A DNA stretch of 64,000 bases, from NCBI RefSeq assembly GCF_001654915.1, contig NZ_LXEQ01000052.1; one strand, 5' to 3'. The position numbers and the translations under genes are program-made. Position 1 is the first letter of the stretch, and each line of letters opens with the position of its first letter. The notes beneath the pieces were generated by a model. It ran no database searches and had not been told where the DNA came from. It saw nothing but the letters and a program-made list of their open reading frames with translations. Positions 35,381 through 43,475 of the stretch are shown one piece after another. Origin of the DNA: Buttiauxella ferragutiae. GTDB lineage: Bacteria > Pseudomonadota > Gammaproteobacteria > Enterobacterales > Enterobacteriaceae.

Positions 35381-36351
35381 TCCTTCGCCGTTCTACGTGC
35401 ATAACGCTGCGCCAGCACCGCACAGACCATCAATTGCACCTGATGGAATATCATTAGCGGCAGGACCATCATGCCCACGGCACTGGCCGGGAACAGCACG
35501 TTCGCCATCGGCACACCGTTTGCCAGGCTTTTCTTGGAGCCGCAGAACACAATGGTAATTTCATCTGCAGTGTTGAACCCCATCAACCGTGCCACACAGG
35601 TGTTAATCACCAGCACAATTGCCAGCAGCACAATTGAGCAGCCCAGAACAGCTAACAACGCCACCCCATTAACCTGATGCCAAATGCCTTCCACCACCGC
35701 TTCGCTGAATGCCACGTACACCACCAGCAAAATGGATGATCTGTCGGTCATGCTAATCAGTTTCTTATGTTTATCTACCCAACGGCCAATCAGCGGGCGC
35801 GACAAATGCCCCACCACAAACGGCACCATCAATTGCAGGATGATCTTGCCAATCGCGTGCAGTGTGTCGGTGGTGCCTTCCTGGGTGTTCATTAATGCCC
35901 CGACTAACACCGGTGACAGGAAAATACCCAAAATGCTTGATGCCGAAGCACTACACACCGCGGCGGCAACGTTTCCACCAGCAACCGAGGTGAAGGCGAT
36001 AGCCGATTGTACAGTTGCGGGCAGCGCGCAAAGGTACAGGAAGCCCATGTACAAGGGTTGGTTAAGGATGGCTGGTGAAAGAAAGCCCATCGCCAGCCCC
36101 AATAACGGGAAAAGAGCAAAGGTGCTGAGGAAAACCACAAGATGTAGTTTCCAGTGCCCCATTCCTGCCACTATCGCCTCACGGGAAAGCTTTGCCCCAT
36201 GCATGAAAAACAACAACGCAATCGCCGCAGTGGTCAGGTATTCAAATGCCGTTTTTACCGCGCCTTCGCAGGGAAATAGTGAAGCCAGGATCACCACAGC
36301 GATCATGATCAGCAAAAAAGTATCAATTTTCAGGCGTTGCAACCATTTCAT
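35353..36351 (-). CDS. yfeH: YfeH-type sodium/bile-acid symporter family protein
   Basis: A 332-residue inner-membrane transporter with about nine or ten helices, of the bile acid:Na+ symporter (SLC10-like) superfamily. It matches E. coli YfeH in stretches such as LTTAAIALLFFMHGAKLSREAI, PATVQSAIAFTS and GSKKSLANGVPMANVLFP. The substrate is unknown. In E. coli, yfeH lies elsewhere (near xapR and ligA), so this copy is in a different place. The ATG at 36351 has GGAAG upstream; an extra eight codons are excluded. It lies 20 bases after ynfC on the same strand. Confidence 0.85.
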   Translation of the reverse strand: MKWLQRLKIDTFLLIMIAVVILASLFPCEGAVKTAFEYLTTAAIALLFFMHGAKLSREAIVAGMGHWKLHLVVFLSTFALFPLLGLAMGFLSPAILNQPLYMGFLYLCALPATVQSAIAFTSVAGGNVAAAVCSASASSILGIFLSPVLVGALMNTQEGTTDTLHAIGKIILQLMVPFVVGHLSRPLIGRWVDKHKKLISMTDRSSILLVVYVAFSEAVVEGIWHQVNGVALLAVLGCSIVLLAIVLVINTCVARLMGFNTADEITIVFCGSKKSLANGVPMANVLFPASAVGMMVLPLMIFHQVQLMVCAVLAQRYARRTAKEKRALESVS

Positions 36352-36371
36352 CCGGCTTCCTTTGTTCGCTA

Positions 36372-37082
36372 TCAATAATAATTGATGTTGTTTTTGATGG
36401 TGTAGGTTTCAACTTTAGGCGGTTTTGCACTTTCATTGGTGATGTTCAGCACGCACTCCAGTGGGTTGAAATGGCCGTCGTAATCACAGGATTGTTTGGC
36501 TAAGCCGATAGATTTACCGTTCAGTATGCTTTCTGCGGTGTAATCGAGCTTTTTCTTGATGTCACTGCCGGTTTTCGCGGTGATGGTGAGTGTGTCATCC
36601 TGCGATTTGGTGATTTTACCTAACGGGTAGCCATCAGCATCATAACGATAAACTATCGATGTCTTTTCACCATGCGCGGCAACGACAAAGCCATTATCGT
36701 CGGTTTCATAAGTGAGTGCCGCCTGGGGTAATTCCGCCAATTGGCATTTCCCCTGAAGTTTGACCCGTCTTTCATGGCTTATTGCATCAACATAATAATT
36801 GGCATTTAGCACCAGAGTGGCGCCGGTGTTGTTTTCCAGATCATGGAATTCAAGCTCGTTAAAACAGCCTTCTTCCGACACCAGCCCAACCACGCGTTTG
36901 ATGACCTCGCCCTTGTCGTTGATCAATGTCTGGGTGAAATCTTTAACCGGCCCACGCAATGGATCAAAATCAAATTCGTTCGAAAAACTGGCCATTTCTG
37001 GCGTGTAAGTCAGCGTAATATTCTGATTATCACAGCCGGCAATAGACACTGCCAGCACACTGAGGATAATGATTTTCTTCAC
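36372..37082 (-). CDS. ynfC: YnfC, putative lipoprotein (UPF0257)
   Basis: A 236-residue lipoprotein, same length as E. coli YnfC. The signal VKKIIILSVLAVSIAGC ends in the lipobox SIAGC. The conserved MASFSNEFDFDPLRGPVKDFTQTL and KLQGKCQLAELP stretches follow. The start is GTG at 37082: this puts the charged lysines directly before the hydrophobic helix, and GGAGA lies upstream. An ATG 12 codons upstream gives an odd N-terminus. The function is unknown. Confidence 0.93.
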   Translation of the reverse strand: MKKIIILSVLAVSIAGCDNQNITLTYTPEMASFSNEFDFDPLRGPVKDFTQTLINDKGEVIKRVVGLVSEEGCFNELEFHDLENNTGATLVLNANYYVDAISHERRVKLQGKCQLAELPQAALTYETDDNGFVVAAHGEKTSIVYRYDADGYPLGKITKSQDDTLTITAKTGSDIKKKLDYTAESILNGKSIGLAKQSCDYDGHFNPLECVLNITNESAKPPKVETYTIKNNINYY

Positions 37083-37162
37083 GTAAGTCCGGTCTCCGAC
37101 TGGAATTGTTATATACATGATATAAGCAAATACAACACTTTACACTACAGCGACTATTCTTA

Positions 37163-37289
37163 TATACCCGTTTGCATTCGAGTTGCAGCCAGGCGGCCAG
37201 GGAGCTTATCCCGATGAGCTTACTTAAGTAAGTGATTTGGGTAAGTGAGTGTAGCCAACACCCCTGCAGCTTGAAGGATGACGGGTATA
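37163..37289. repeat. ERIC element (enterobacterial repetitive intergenic consensus), full length
   Basis: A 127-base imperfect palindrome with ends TATACCCG and CGGGTATA and the ERIC core GAGCTTACTTAAGTAAGTGA, then TGTAGCCAACA and CTGCAGCTTGAAGGATGACG. Length and sequence fit the standard 127-base ERIC. It lies between the divergent ynfC and ynfD, ending 27 bases before the ynfD start, so it is probably transcribed into the ynfD leader. Confidence 0.93.
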
Positions 37290-37316
37290 CATCATCCTCA
37301 ACATAAGGAAGAGACC

Positions 37317-37619
37317 ATGCAACGTTCAATCTGGCTGGGTGTGTGCCTGTTGGCAGCGACCGTTCCCGTGCTGGCTGCGCAGACGTCATGTGACAAAGTT
37401 AAGGCAGACATTCAGCAAAAAATCATTGGCAATGGTGTTGCGGAATCTGGATTCAGTTTGACGATTGTTCCGAACGACCAGGCCGACCAACCTGACGCAC
37501 AAGTCGTTGGCCACTGTGCTAATGATACGCAGAAAATTCTTTATACGCGTACCAGCAGTGGCAATTCTCAAGCCAGCAGCACTGCTACACAAGACGGCAC
37601 ACCAGCCGAACCACAGTAA
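37317..37619 (+). CDS. ynfD: YnfD, small exported DUF1161 protein
   Basis: A 100-residue exported protein with a signal peptide (MQRSIWLGVCLLAATVPVLAA). It keeps the DUF1161 core SCDKVKADIQQKIIGNGV, IVPNDQADQPDAQVVGHCANDTQKILYTR with two cysteines that could form a disulfide, and the C-terminus DGTPAEPQ of E. coli YnfD. The start has AAGGAAGAGACC before it. The function is unknown. Confidence 0.93.
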   Translation: MQRSIWLGVCLLAATVPVLAAQTSCDKVKADIQQKIIGNGVAESGFSLTIVPNDQADQPDAQVVGHCANDTQKILYTRTSSGNSQASSTATQDGTPAEPQ

Positions 37620-37627
37620 TCGATTGC

Positions 37628-37650
37628 CGGGGCGGCATCGCCCCGCTTTA
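37628..37650 (+). terminator. Rho-independent terminator of ynfD
   Basis: CGGGGCG and CGCCCCG pair around GCAT, followed by a T-rich stretch, nine bases after the ynfD stop. Confidence 0.85.
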
Positions 37651-37689
37651 TTTTCTCCGCTCAATCAGCTTTCATTCAACACTCCACAC

Positions 37690-37740
37690 TTACTTTGACC
37701 CGTGTTAACAACTGCTACCTCTAAATGAGTAAAACTCATC
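37690..37740 (+). promoter_or_regulatory. ynfE promoter region with NarL 7-2-7 site and FNR-like site
   Basis: TACCTCTAAATGAGTA at 37716-37731 fits the NarL/NarP 7-2-7 consensus TACYNMT-N2-AKNRGTA at every fixed position. Eight bases upstream, TTGACCCGTGTTAA (37695-37708) resembles an FNR site with two mismatches. In E. coli the ynfEFGH operon is activated by FNR and repressed by nitrate through NarL, which fits both sites. The transcription start is not known. Confidence 0.75.
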
Positions 37741-37846
37741 CCCGCCGATAATATTCGCCTGATAAGCAATATTTCGCGTCCTCGCCGTTCGTAAAAAAAT
37801 TAGAAACATCCATGACATCCCAACCAGAGATAACACGGAGTGAGTT

Positions 37847-40288
37847 ATGTCGAACCAATGTTGCCATGATGGGATTTCCCGTCGAACCCTGATGAAAACC
37901 AGCGCCATCAGCGGGCTGGCGCTGGCTGTAAGTGGAATATCCCTGCCCTTTGGCCTGCGAGCCGCTGCCACTGCGGTGGGTGCGGCTGTTAACCCTGAGA
38001 CAGAAGACAAAGTCGTGTGGGGGGCATGCTCGGTAAACTGCGGTAGCCGCTGCGCGCTGCGGTTACACGTGCGCGATAATGAAGTCACCTGGGTGGAAAC
38101 CGATAACACCGGCGATGATATTTATGGCAATCATCAAGTCCGCGCCTGTCTGCGTGGCCGCTCGATTCGCCGCCGAATCAACCACCCTGAACGCCTGAAC
38201 TACCCGATGAAACGCGTGGGCAAACGCGGCGAAGGGAAATTCGAGCGTATCTCCTGGGATGAAGCGCTGGATACCATCACCAAAAGCCTGAAAGGCACGG
38301 TGGAAAAATACGGTAACGAGGCGGTTTACATTAACTACACCTCGGGGATTGTCGGCGGCAACATCACCCGCTCTTCCCCATACGCCTCGTTGGTTGCCCG
38401 ACTGATGAACAGCTACGGTGGTTTTCTTAGCCACTATGGCACCTACAGTACCGCGCAAATTGCCTGCGCGATGCCTTACACCTACGGCACCAACGACGGT
38501 AACAGCACCTCTGATATTGAAAACAGCAAACTGGTGGTGTTGTTCGGCAACAACCCTGCCGAAACCCGCATGAGCGGCGGCGGCATTACTTATTATCTGG
38601 AACAGGCTCGTGAACGTTCCAATGCGCGCATGATAGTTATCGACCCGCGCTATACCGATACCGCCGCCGGGCGCGAAGATGAATGGTTGCCGATTCGTCC
38701 GGGCACCGACGCCGCACTGGTTGCCGGTATCGCCCACGTACTGATTAGCGAAAACCTCGTTGACCAGCCGTTCCTCGACAAATACTGCGTCGGTTTTGAT
38801 GAGAAAACGCTGCCAGAAGGTGCGCCAGCCAACGGACATTACAAAGCTTATATTCTCGGTCAGGGTGATGACGGCGTTGCAAAATCTCCGCAGTGGGCGT
38901 CCGTGATTACCGGTATTCCGGTAGACAAAATCATCAAGCTGGCGCGTGAAATTGGCAGCACCAAACCGGCGTATATCGCTCAGGGTTGGGGGCCACAACG
39001 CCAGGCCAACGGTGAACTGACTTCACGCGCTATCGCGATGTTGCCGATTTTGACCGGAAACGTCGGGATTAGCGGTGGAAACAGCGGCGCTCGTGAATCG
39101 ACTTACACCATCACTATTGAACGTATGCCGGTGTTGACCAATCCGGTGAAAACGCAAATTTCCTGCTTTAGCTGGACCGATGCCATTGTTCGCGGCCCGG
39201 AAATGACCGCCAAACGCGACGGCGTGCGCGGTAAAGATAAGCTCGACGTGCCGATTAAGTTTATCTGGAACTACGCCGGTAACACCATTACCAACCAGCA
39301 TTCCGACATCAACAAAACTCACGACATTCTGCAAGATGACAGCAAGTGCGAAATGATTGTGGTCATCGAGAACTTCATGACCTCGTCGGCAAAATACGCC
39401 GACATCCTGCTGCCAGACTTAATGACGGTCGAACAAGAAGACATTATCCCGAACGATTACGCCGGGAATATGGGCTATCTGATTTTCATCCAGCCTGCCA
39501 CCGAGCCGAAATTTGAACGTAAGCCAATTTACTGGATAACCAGCGAAGTGGCTCGTCGCCTCGGGCCGGATATCTACCAGAAATTTACCGAAGGGCGTAC
39601 TCAGGAGCAGTGGCTGCAATTTTTGTACGCGAAGATGCTGGTAAAAGACCCGCAATTACCCTCGTATGAGGCGTTACGCGAGATGGGAATTTATAAGCGT
39701 AAAGACCCGAACGGCCATTTTGTTGCCTACAAGGCTTTCCGCAACGACCCGGATGCCAATCCATTAAAAACCCCCTCTGGTAAAATCGAAATCTACTCCA
39801 GCAAACTGGCTGACATTGCCGCCAGTTGGGAGTTAGAAAAAGACGAGACCATCAGCCCACTGCCCGTTTATGCCTCCACCTTCGACGGCTGGGATGCGGC
39901 CGAACGCAGCACTTACCCACTGCAACTGTTCGGCTTCCATTACAAAGCGCGTACCCACTCAAGCTACGGCAACATTGATGTGCTGAAGGCCGCGTGTCGT
40001 CAGGAAGTGTGGATTAACCCGATAGATGCGCAGGCGCGTGGTATCGCCAGTGGCGATATGGTGCGGGTGTTTAATGGCCGTGGTGAATTGCGTATTCCGG
40101 CGAAAGTCACGCCACGTATCATGCCGGGCGTCACCGCAATGGGCCAGGGCGCATGGCACGAAGCCAATATGAGCGGCGACCGTGTCGATCACGGTTCATG
40201 CATCAACACGCTGACCACTCATCGACCTTCACCGTTGGCTAAAGGCAACCCGCAACATACCAACCTGGTCGAAATCCAAAAGGCGTAA
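37847..40288 (+). CDS. ynfE: YnfE/YnfF-type molybdoenzyme, DMSO/selenate reductase catalytic subunit
   Basis: An 813-residue catalytic subunit of the DmsA/YnfE family with bound bis-MGD molybdenum cofactor. A twin-arginine signal SRRTLMK is at 11-17, followed by a hydrophobic stretch, so the enzyme is exported folded. The N-terminal [4Fe-4S] motif WGACSVNCGSRCALRLHV with a later Cys (VRACLRGRS) is intact. E. coli has two adjacent paralogues, ynfE and ynfF; only one is present here, and I cannot say which it corresponds to. In E. coli, YnfE/F reduce selenate and other oxides under anaerobic conditions. It is the first gene of an operon with ynfG, ynfH and dmsD. Confidence 0.93.
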   Translation: MSNQCCHDGISRRTLMKTSAISGLALAVSGISLPFGLRAAATAVGAAVNPETEDKVVWGACSVNCGSRCALRLHVRDNEVTWVETDNTGDDIYGNHQVRACLRGRSIRRRINHPERLNYPMKRVGKRGEGKFERISWDEALDTITKSLKGTVEKYGNEAVYINYTSGIVGGNITRSSPYASLVARLMNSYGGFLSHYGTYSTAQIACAMPYTYGTNDGNSTSDIENSKLVVLFGNNPAETRMSGGGITYYLEQARERSNARMIVIDPRYTDTAAGREDEWLPIRPGTDAALVAGIAHVLISENLVDQPFLDKYCVGFDEKTLPEGAPANGHYKAYILGQGDDGVAKSPQWASVITGIPVDKIIKLAREIGSTKPAYIAQGWGPQRQANGELTSRAIAMLPILTGNVGISGGNSGARESTYTITIERMPVLTNPVKTQISCFSWTDAIVRGPEMTAKRDGVRGKDKLDVPIKFIWNYAGNTITNQHSDINKTHDILQDDSKCEMIVVIENFMTSSAKYADILLPDLMTVEQEDIIPNDYAGNMGYLIFIQPATEPKFERKPIYWITSEVARRLGPDIYQKFTEGRTQEQWLQFLYAKMLVKDPQLPSYEALREMGIYKRKDPNGHFVAYKAFRNDPDANPLKTPSGKIEIYSSKLADIAASWELEKDETISPLPVYASTFDGWDAAERSTYPLQLFGFHYKARTHSSYGNIDVLKAACRQEVWINPIDAQARGIASGDMVRVFNGRGELRIPAKVTPRIMPGVTAMGQGAWHEANMSGDRVDHGSCINTLTTHRPSPLAKGNPQHTNLVEIQKA

Positions 40289-40298
40289 GGAATAGCTG

Positions 40299-40916
40299 AT
40301 GACAACCCAATATGGTTTTTATATTGATTCCAGTCGTTGCACCGGCTGCAAAACTTGCGAGCTGGCCTGTAAGGACTACAAAAATTTATCCCCGGACGTC
40401 AGCTTCCGCCGCATTTATGAATATGCCGGTGGCGACTGGCAGGAAGACAATGGGGTCTGGCAGCAAAATGTGTTTGCTTATTACTTATCCATCGCCTGCA
40501 ACCATTGCGAAGATCCCGCCTGCACTAAGGTGTGTCCAAGTGGTGCGATGCACAAACGCGAAGATGGTTTTGTGGTGGTGAACGAGGATATTTGTATTGG
40601 CTGCCGCTACTGCCATATGGCCTGCCCATACGGTGCGCCGCAATATAATGCCGAAAAAGGCCATATGACCAAATGCGATGGCTGTTACTCCAGAGTCGCG
40701 GAAGGCAAGAAACCTATCTGTGTGGAATCTTGCCCATTGCGTGCGCTGGATTTGGCTCCCATCGACGAACTACGTAAAAAATACGGCGAGCAAGCCGCTA
40801 TTGCTCCGCTGCCGTCAGCACATTTCACGAAGCCAAATATTGTGATTAAACCCAATGCCAACAGCCGTCCTTGCGGGGATAAAACCGGCTACCTGGCGAA
40901 TCCAAAGGAGGTTTGA
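40299..40916 (+). CDS. ynfG: YnfG, DmsB-type iron-sulfur electron-transfer subunit
   Basis: A 205-residue ferredoxin-like subunit with four [4Fe-4S] cysteine groups: CTGCKTCELACKDYK, CNHCEDPACTKVCPS, CIGCRYCHMACPYG, and CDGC with a distant CVESCP. It carries electrons from the membrane anchor YnfH to YnfE. Length is the same as E. coli YnfG and DmsB. It starts 11 bases after ynfE and its stop almost touches the ynfH start. Confidence 0.96.
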   Translation: MTTQYGFYIDSSRCTGCKTCELACKDYKNLSPDVSFRRIYEYAGGDWQEDNGVWQQNVFAYYLSIACNHCEDPACTKVCPSGAMHKREDGFVVVNEDICIGCRYCHMACPYGAPQYNAEKGHMTKCDGCYSRVAEGKKPICVESCPLRALDLAPIDELRKKYGEQAAIAPLPSAHFTKPNIVIKPNANSRPCGDKTGYLANPKEV

Positions 40917-40917
40917 G

Positions 40918-41775
40918 ATGGGAAGCGGATGGCATGAATGGCCGTTGGTGTTGTTTACCGTACTGGGCCAGTGCGTGGTTGGGGCTGTCATTGTCATGAG
41001 TTATGCCTGGAATCACGCCAGTAATAACAGTGAGTTGCAGCATAAAATGTTACGCCCGATGTTCTTTATCTGGCTGTTGATGGGCATTGCGTTTATTGCC
41101 TCGGTGATGCACCTCGGCTCCCCGTTACGGGCGTTTAACTCACTCAATCGTATTGGCGAATCGGCTTTGAGCAATGAAATTGCCAGTGGTTCGGTGTTCT
41201 TCGCCGTTGGCGGTTTCTGGTGGCTGATTTCAATACTGAAGAAAATGCCTGCGGCGATTGGCAAAATCTGGCTCGTCATAACCGTGTTGTTGGGCGTGTT
41301 TTTTGTCGCGGCGATGACTCGTGTTTACCAGATTGATACCGTGCCAACCTGGCATAACGGATACACCACGCTGAGCTTCTTCCTCACCGTCTTACTGACT
41401 GGCCCACTGCTGGCGGTGCTGTTGCTGCGAAGCATCGGTTACGAATACCGCAGCCGTAGACTGGCAACAGTCAGCGTTCTGGCGTTATTCATCGCCATTG
41501 CGGTGATCGTTTTGCAAAGCAACGAACTGGCGGAAATCCAGAGTTCTGTGCAGCATGCCAGCGCGTTGGTGCCTGATTACGCCTCGCTGCAAGTGTGGCG
41601 CATTGCGTTAATAGCGCTGGGTTTAGGTTGCTGGATTTGCTCATTGATACGCCGCACACCAGCCAAAACATCCGGTTTGCTGCTCGGATTCATACTGGTG
41701 GTTGTCGGTGAATGTATTGGCCGTGGGATTTTTTACGGTCTGCATATGACAGTCGGCATGGCGGTAGCAGGTTAA
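40918..41775 (+). CDS. ynfH: YnfH, DmsC-type membrane anchor subunit
   Basis: A 285-residue integral membrane protein with about eight helices. It anchors the YnfE-YnfG complex and oxidises menaquinol. The MGSGWHEWPLVLFTVLGQ start and the HLGSPLRAFNSL stretch are typical of DmsC/YnfH. AGGAGG lies six bases before the ATG. An upstream in-frame extension inside ynfG is not used. Confidence 0.94.
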   Translation: MGSGWHEWPLVLFTVLGQCVVGAVIVMSYAWNHASNNSELQHKMLRPMFFIWLLMGIAFIASVMHLGSPLRAFNSLNRIGESALSNEIASGSVFFAVGGFWWLISILKKMPAAIGKIWLVITVLLGVFFVAAMTRVYQIDTVPTWHNGYTTLSFFLTVLLTGPLLAVLLLRSIGYEYRSRRLATVSVLALFIAIAVIVLQSNELAEIQSSVQHASALVPDYASLQVWRIALIALGLGCWICSLIRRTPAKTSGLLLGFILVVVGECIGRGIFYGLHMTVGMAVAG

Positions 41776-41821
41776 TTGATACAAAATGCGCGGAGCAATC
41801 CGCGCAACAAGGAAGAGAAAA

Positions 41822-42448
41822 ATGTCTACAACGACACAAAGACTGGCGACCATCGCCCTGACCGGAAGAGTACTGGGTGCGCTGTATTATCAAGCTCCCA
41901 CCAGCCAGGAAGTCGCCGCACTTTACGCCACACTGGAAGATCCGGAATGGGCGAAACAATGGCCGGTGCAGCATGAACAGCTGGATGCTCTCGCCCAACG
42001 CATGGCTGAGGGTTTCAGTTATGAACCAGAATCATTGAGCCAGGCCTGGCAACGCCTGTTTATAGGCCCTTACGCACTACCAGCTTCACCATGGGGTTCT
42101 GTATATCTCGATAAAGAAAACGTGCTGTTTGGTGATTCGATGCTTGAATTGCGCAAATGGATGCGCAAGAACGACATCGCCAATGAACAAGCGAGCAACG
42201 AACCGGACGACCACATCGGGATGTTGCTGATGCTGGCGGCGTGGCTTGCTGAAGAAGGTTTGCAGCAGAAAGTCGACGAACTGCTGGCGTGGCACATTTT
42301 GCCGTGGAGTGGGCGTTTCCTGGAGCTGTTTATTGCTCATGCCGAACATCCGTTCTACCAGGCATTAGGTGAATTGACTCAAATCACCCTGGCCGAGTGG
42401 CGCAAAGAGATGCTGATTCCGGTTGCCACTAAAGAGCTGTATTTCTAA
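41822..42448 (+). CDS. dmsD: DmsD, Tat proofreading chaperone for DmsA/YnfE
   Basis: A 208-residue redox-enzyme maturation protein of the TorD/DmsD family. It binds the twin-arginine signal of DmsA/YnfE until the cofactor is inserted. Conserved stretches are WQRLFIGPYALPASPWGSVYLD, the EPDDHIGMLLMLAAWLAEE helix and the LLAWHILPWSGRFLE region, which lines the signal-binding pocket. The start has AAGGAAGAG before it. It is the last gene of the ynfE operon. Confidence 0.95.
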   Translation: MSTTTQRLATIALTGRVLGALYYQAPTSQEVAALYATLEDPEWAKQWPVQHEQLDALAQRMAEGFSYEPESLSQAWQRLFIGPYALPASPWGSVYLDKENVLFGDSMLELRKWMRKNDIANEQASNEPDDHIGMLLMLAAWLAEEGLQQKVDELLAWHILPWSGRFLELFIAHAEHPFYQALGELTQITLAEWRKEMLIPVATKELYF

Positions 42449-42736
42449 TAATTTTAGAAGCGGTGGATGACACTTGCGCTTATCCACCGCACAAACCAAA
42501 AGTTACGCCGTAACTTTAACTAATGCATTTTAAGACAATTCTTATCTCACCCTCGCAAGCGAGGCGGTGCAGGCCAAAGCATTAATTTCCTCGCAAATCA
42601 TTAATCTGCTATTTCCCTCATTAGCTGGATTCCTTCCCCTCACATTGTTATAGGTCAAAACACCCTGCCGACACACGGCATAACAACAGGCGATCCATCA
42701 CGTCGCTATAACGTGCACCCAGGGAGACACACAGCA
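42449..42736. other. dmsD-osmoprotectant operon intergenic region with REP copy and palindrome
   Basis: This 288-base stretch holds REP-like copy 2 at 42462-42488 and, directly after, a 19-base palindrome (AAAGTTAC-GCC-GTAACTTT, 42499-42517) with a three-base centre. The short centre suits a protein-binding site better than a hairpin. A small CCTCG-CAAG-CGAGG inverted repeat is at 42551-42564. The rest must contain the promoter of the osmoprotectant transporter operon. Confidence 0.55.
42462..42488. repeat. REP-like palindrome, copy 2
   Basis: A 27-base palindrome beginning GGTGGATGACAC and ending CTTATCCACC, same family as the copies at 20774 (reverse orientation) and 46199. It lies 14 bases after the dmsD stop and may act as its transcript end. 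Confidence 0.7.
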
Positions 42737-43453
42737 ATGCAGCATTCATCGTTCATAAAACGCACTTTTTTAGGCGTCATAGCACTGACAATCGTGCTCG
42801 GTTTACTCATCTGGGGCATCGGCCCCAACGTCATAAAAGCACGCCAGGTCGACTTATTGTATCTCGGGCAACAACACTTAATTTTGGTGTTTAACTCGAT
42901 GGCGCTGGCCCTGTTAGTGGGGATCCCTGGCGGTATTCTACTCAGCCGTCCTTGCGCACGGCGTTGGGCTGAGTATGCGATGCAGATATTTAACGTCGGG
43001 AATACCTTACCACCATTGGCGGTGCTGGCACTGGCGATGGTCTTCATCGGGATTGGCGATAAACCGGCGATTATCGCTCTATTCCTCGCTTCGCTGCTGC
43101 CCATTGTCCGTAACACCTATTCAGGGTTGTGCGGCGTCCCGGCTTCGCTTATCGAAGCGGCCAATGGGATTGGCATGACCAAGGGGCAACGCTTGCGCCA
43201 GGTCGAGTTGCCCAACGCGTGGCCGGTCATGCTTTCAGGGATCCGCATTGCCACAGCCATTAACGTCGGCACGGCGCCGCTGGCTTTTTTAATTGGTGCC
43301 AGCAGTTATGGCGAGCTGATTTTCCCTGGCATTTATCTCAACGATTTCCCAACGCTAATTTTGGGCGCAACCGCCACGGCACTCTTTGCCTTGCTCCTTG
43401 ATATTGCACTCGCGGGCTTAGGGCGCGTGTTAAGCCCCCACACAGCGGAATAA
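42737..43453 (+). CDS. osmY: OsmU-type osmoprotectant ABC transporter, permease (OsmY-like)
   Basis: A 238-residue ABC permease with about six helices and the BPD transport domain EAA loop (EAANGIGMTKGQRLRQVELPNAWPVM). The gene order permease-binding protein-permease-ATPase next to dmsD and clcB is the same as the Salmonella osmU operon (STM1494 to STM1491), an osmotically induced glycine-betaine/choline-O-sulfate importer. The start at 42737 is the most likely; AGGGAGA lies 9-12 bases upstream, and a GTG start 8 codons further up is possible. The symbol follows Salmonella and is not the E. coli osmY. Confidence 0.82.
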   Translation: MQHSSFIKRTFLGVIALTIVLGLLIWGIGPNVIKARQVDLLYLGQQHLILVFNSMALALLVGIPGGILLSRPCARRWAEYAMQIFNVGNTLPPLAVLALAMVFIGIGDKPAIIALFLASLLPIVRNTYSGLCGVPASLIEAANGIGMTKGQRLRQVELPNAWPVMLSGIRIATAINVGTAPLAFLIGASSYGELIFPGIYLNDFPTLILGATATALFALLLDIALAGLGRVLSPHTAE

Positions 43454-43475
43454 CAATAATAAAAAGGAGATAACT

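Noticed and set aside
35684..36385. 233-codon plus-strand open frame
   Set aside because: Antisense to the yfeH-like transporter, with no domain or start signal.
38063..38998. 311-codon minus-strand open frame
   Set aside because: Antisense to ynfE, which is a full-length conserved gene. The frame has no known domain and ends without neighbours on its strand.
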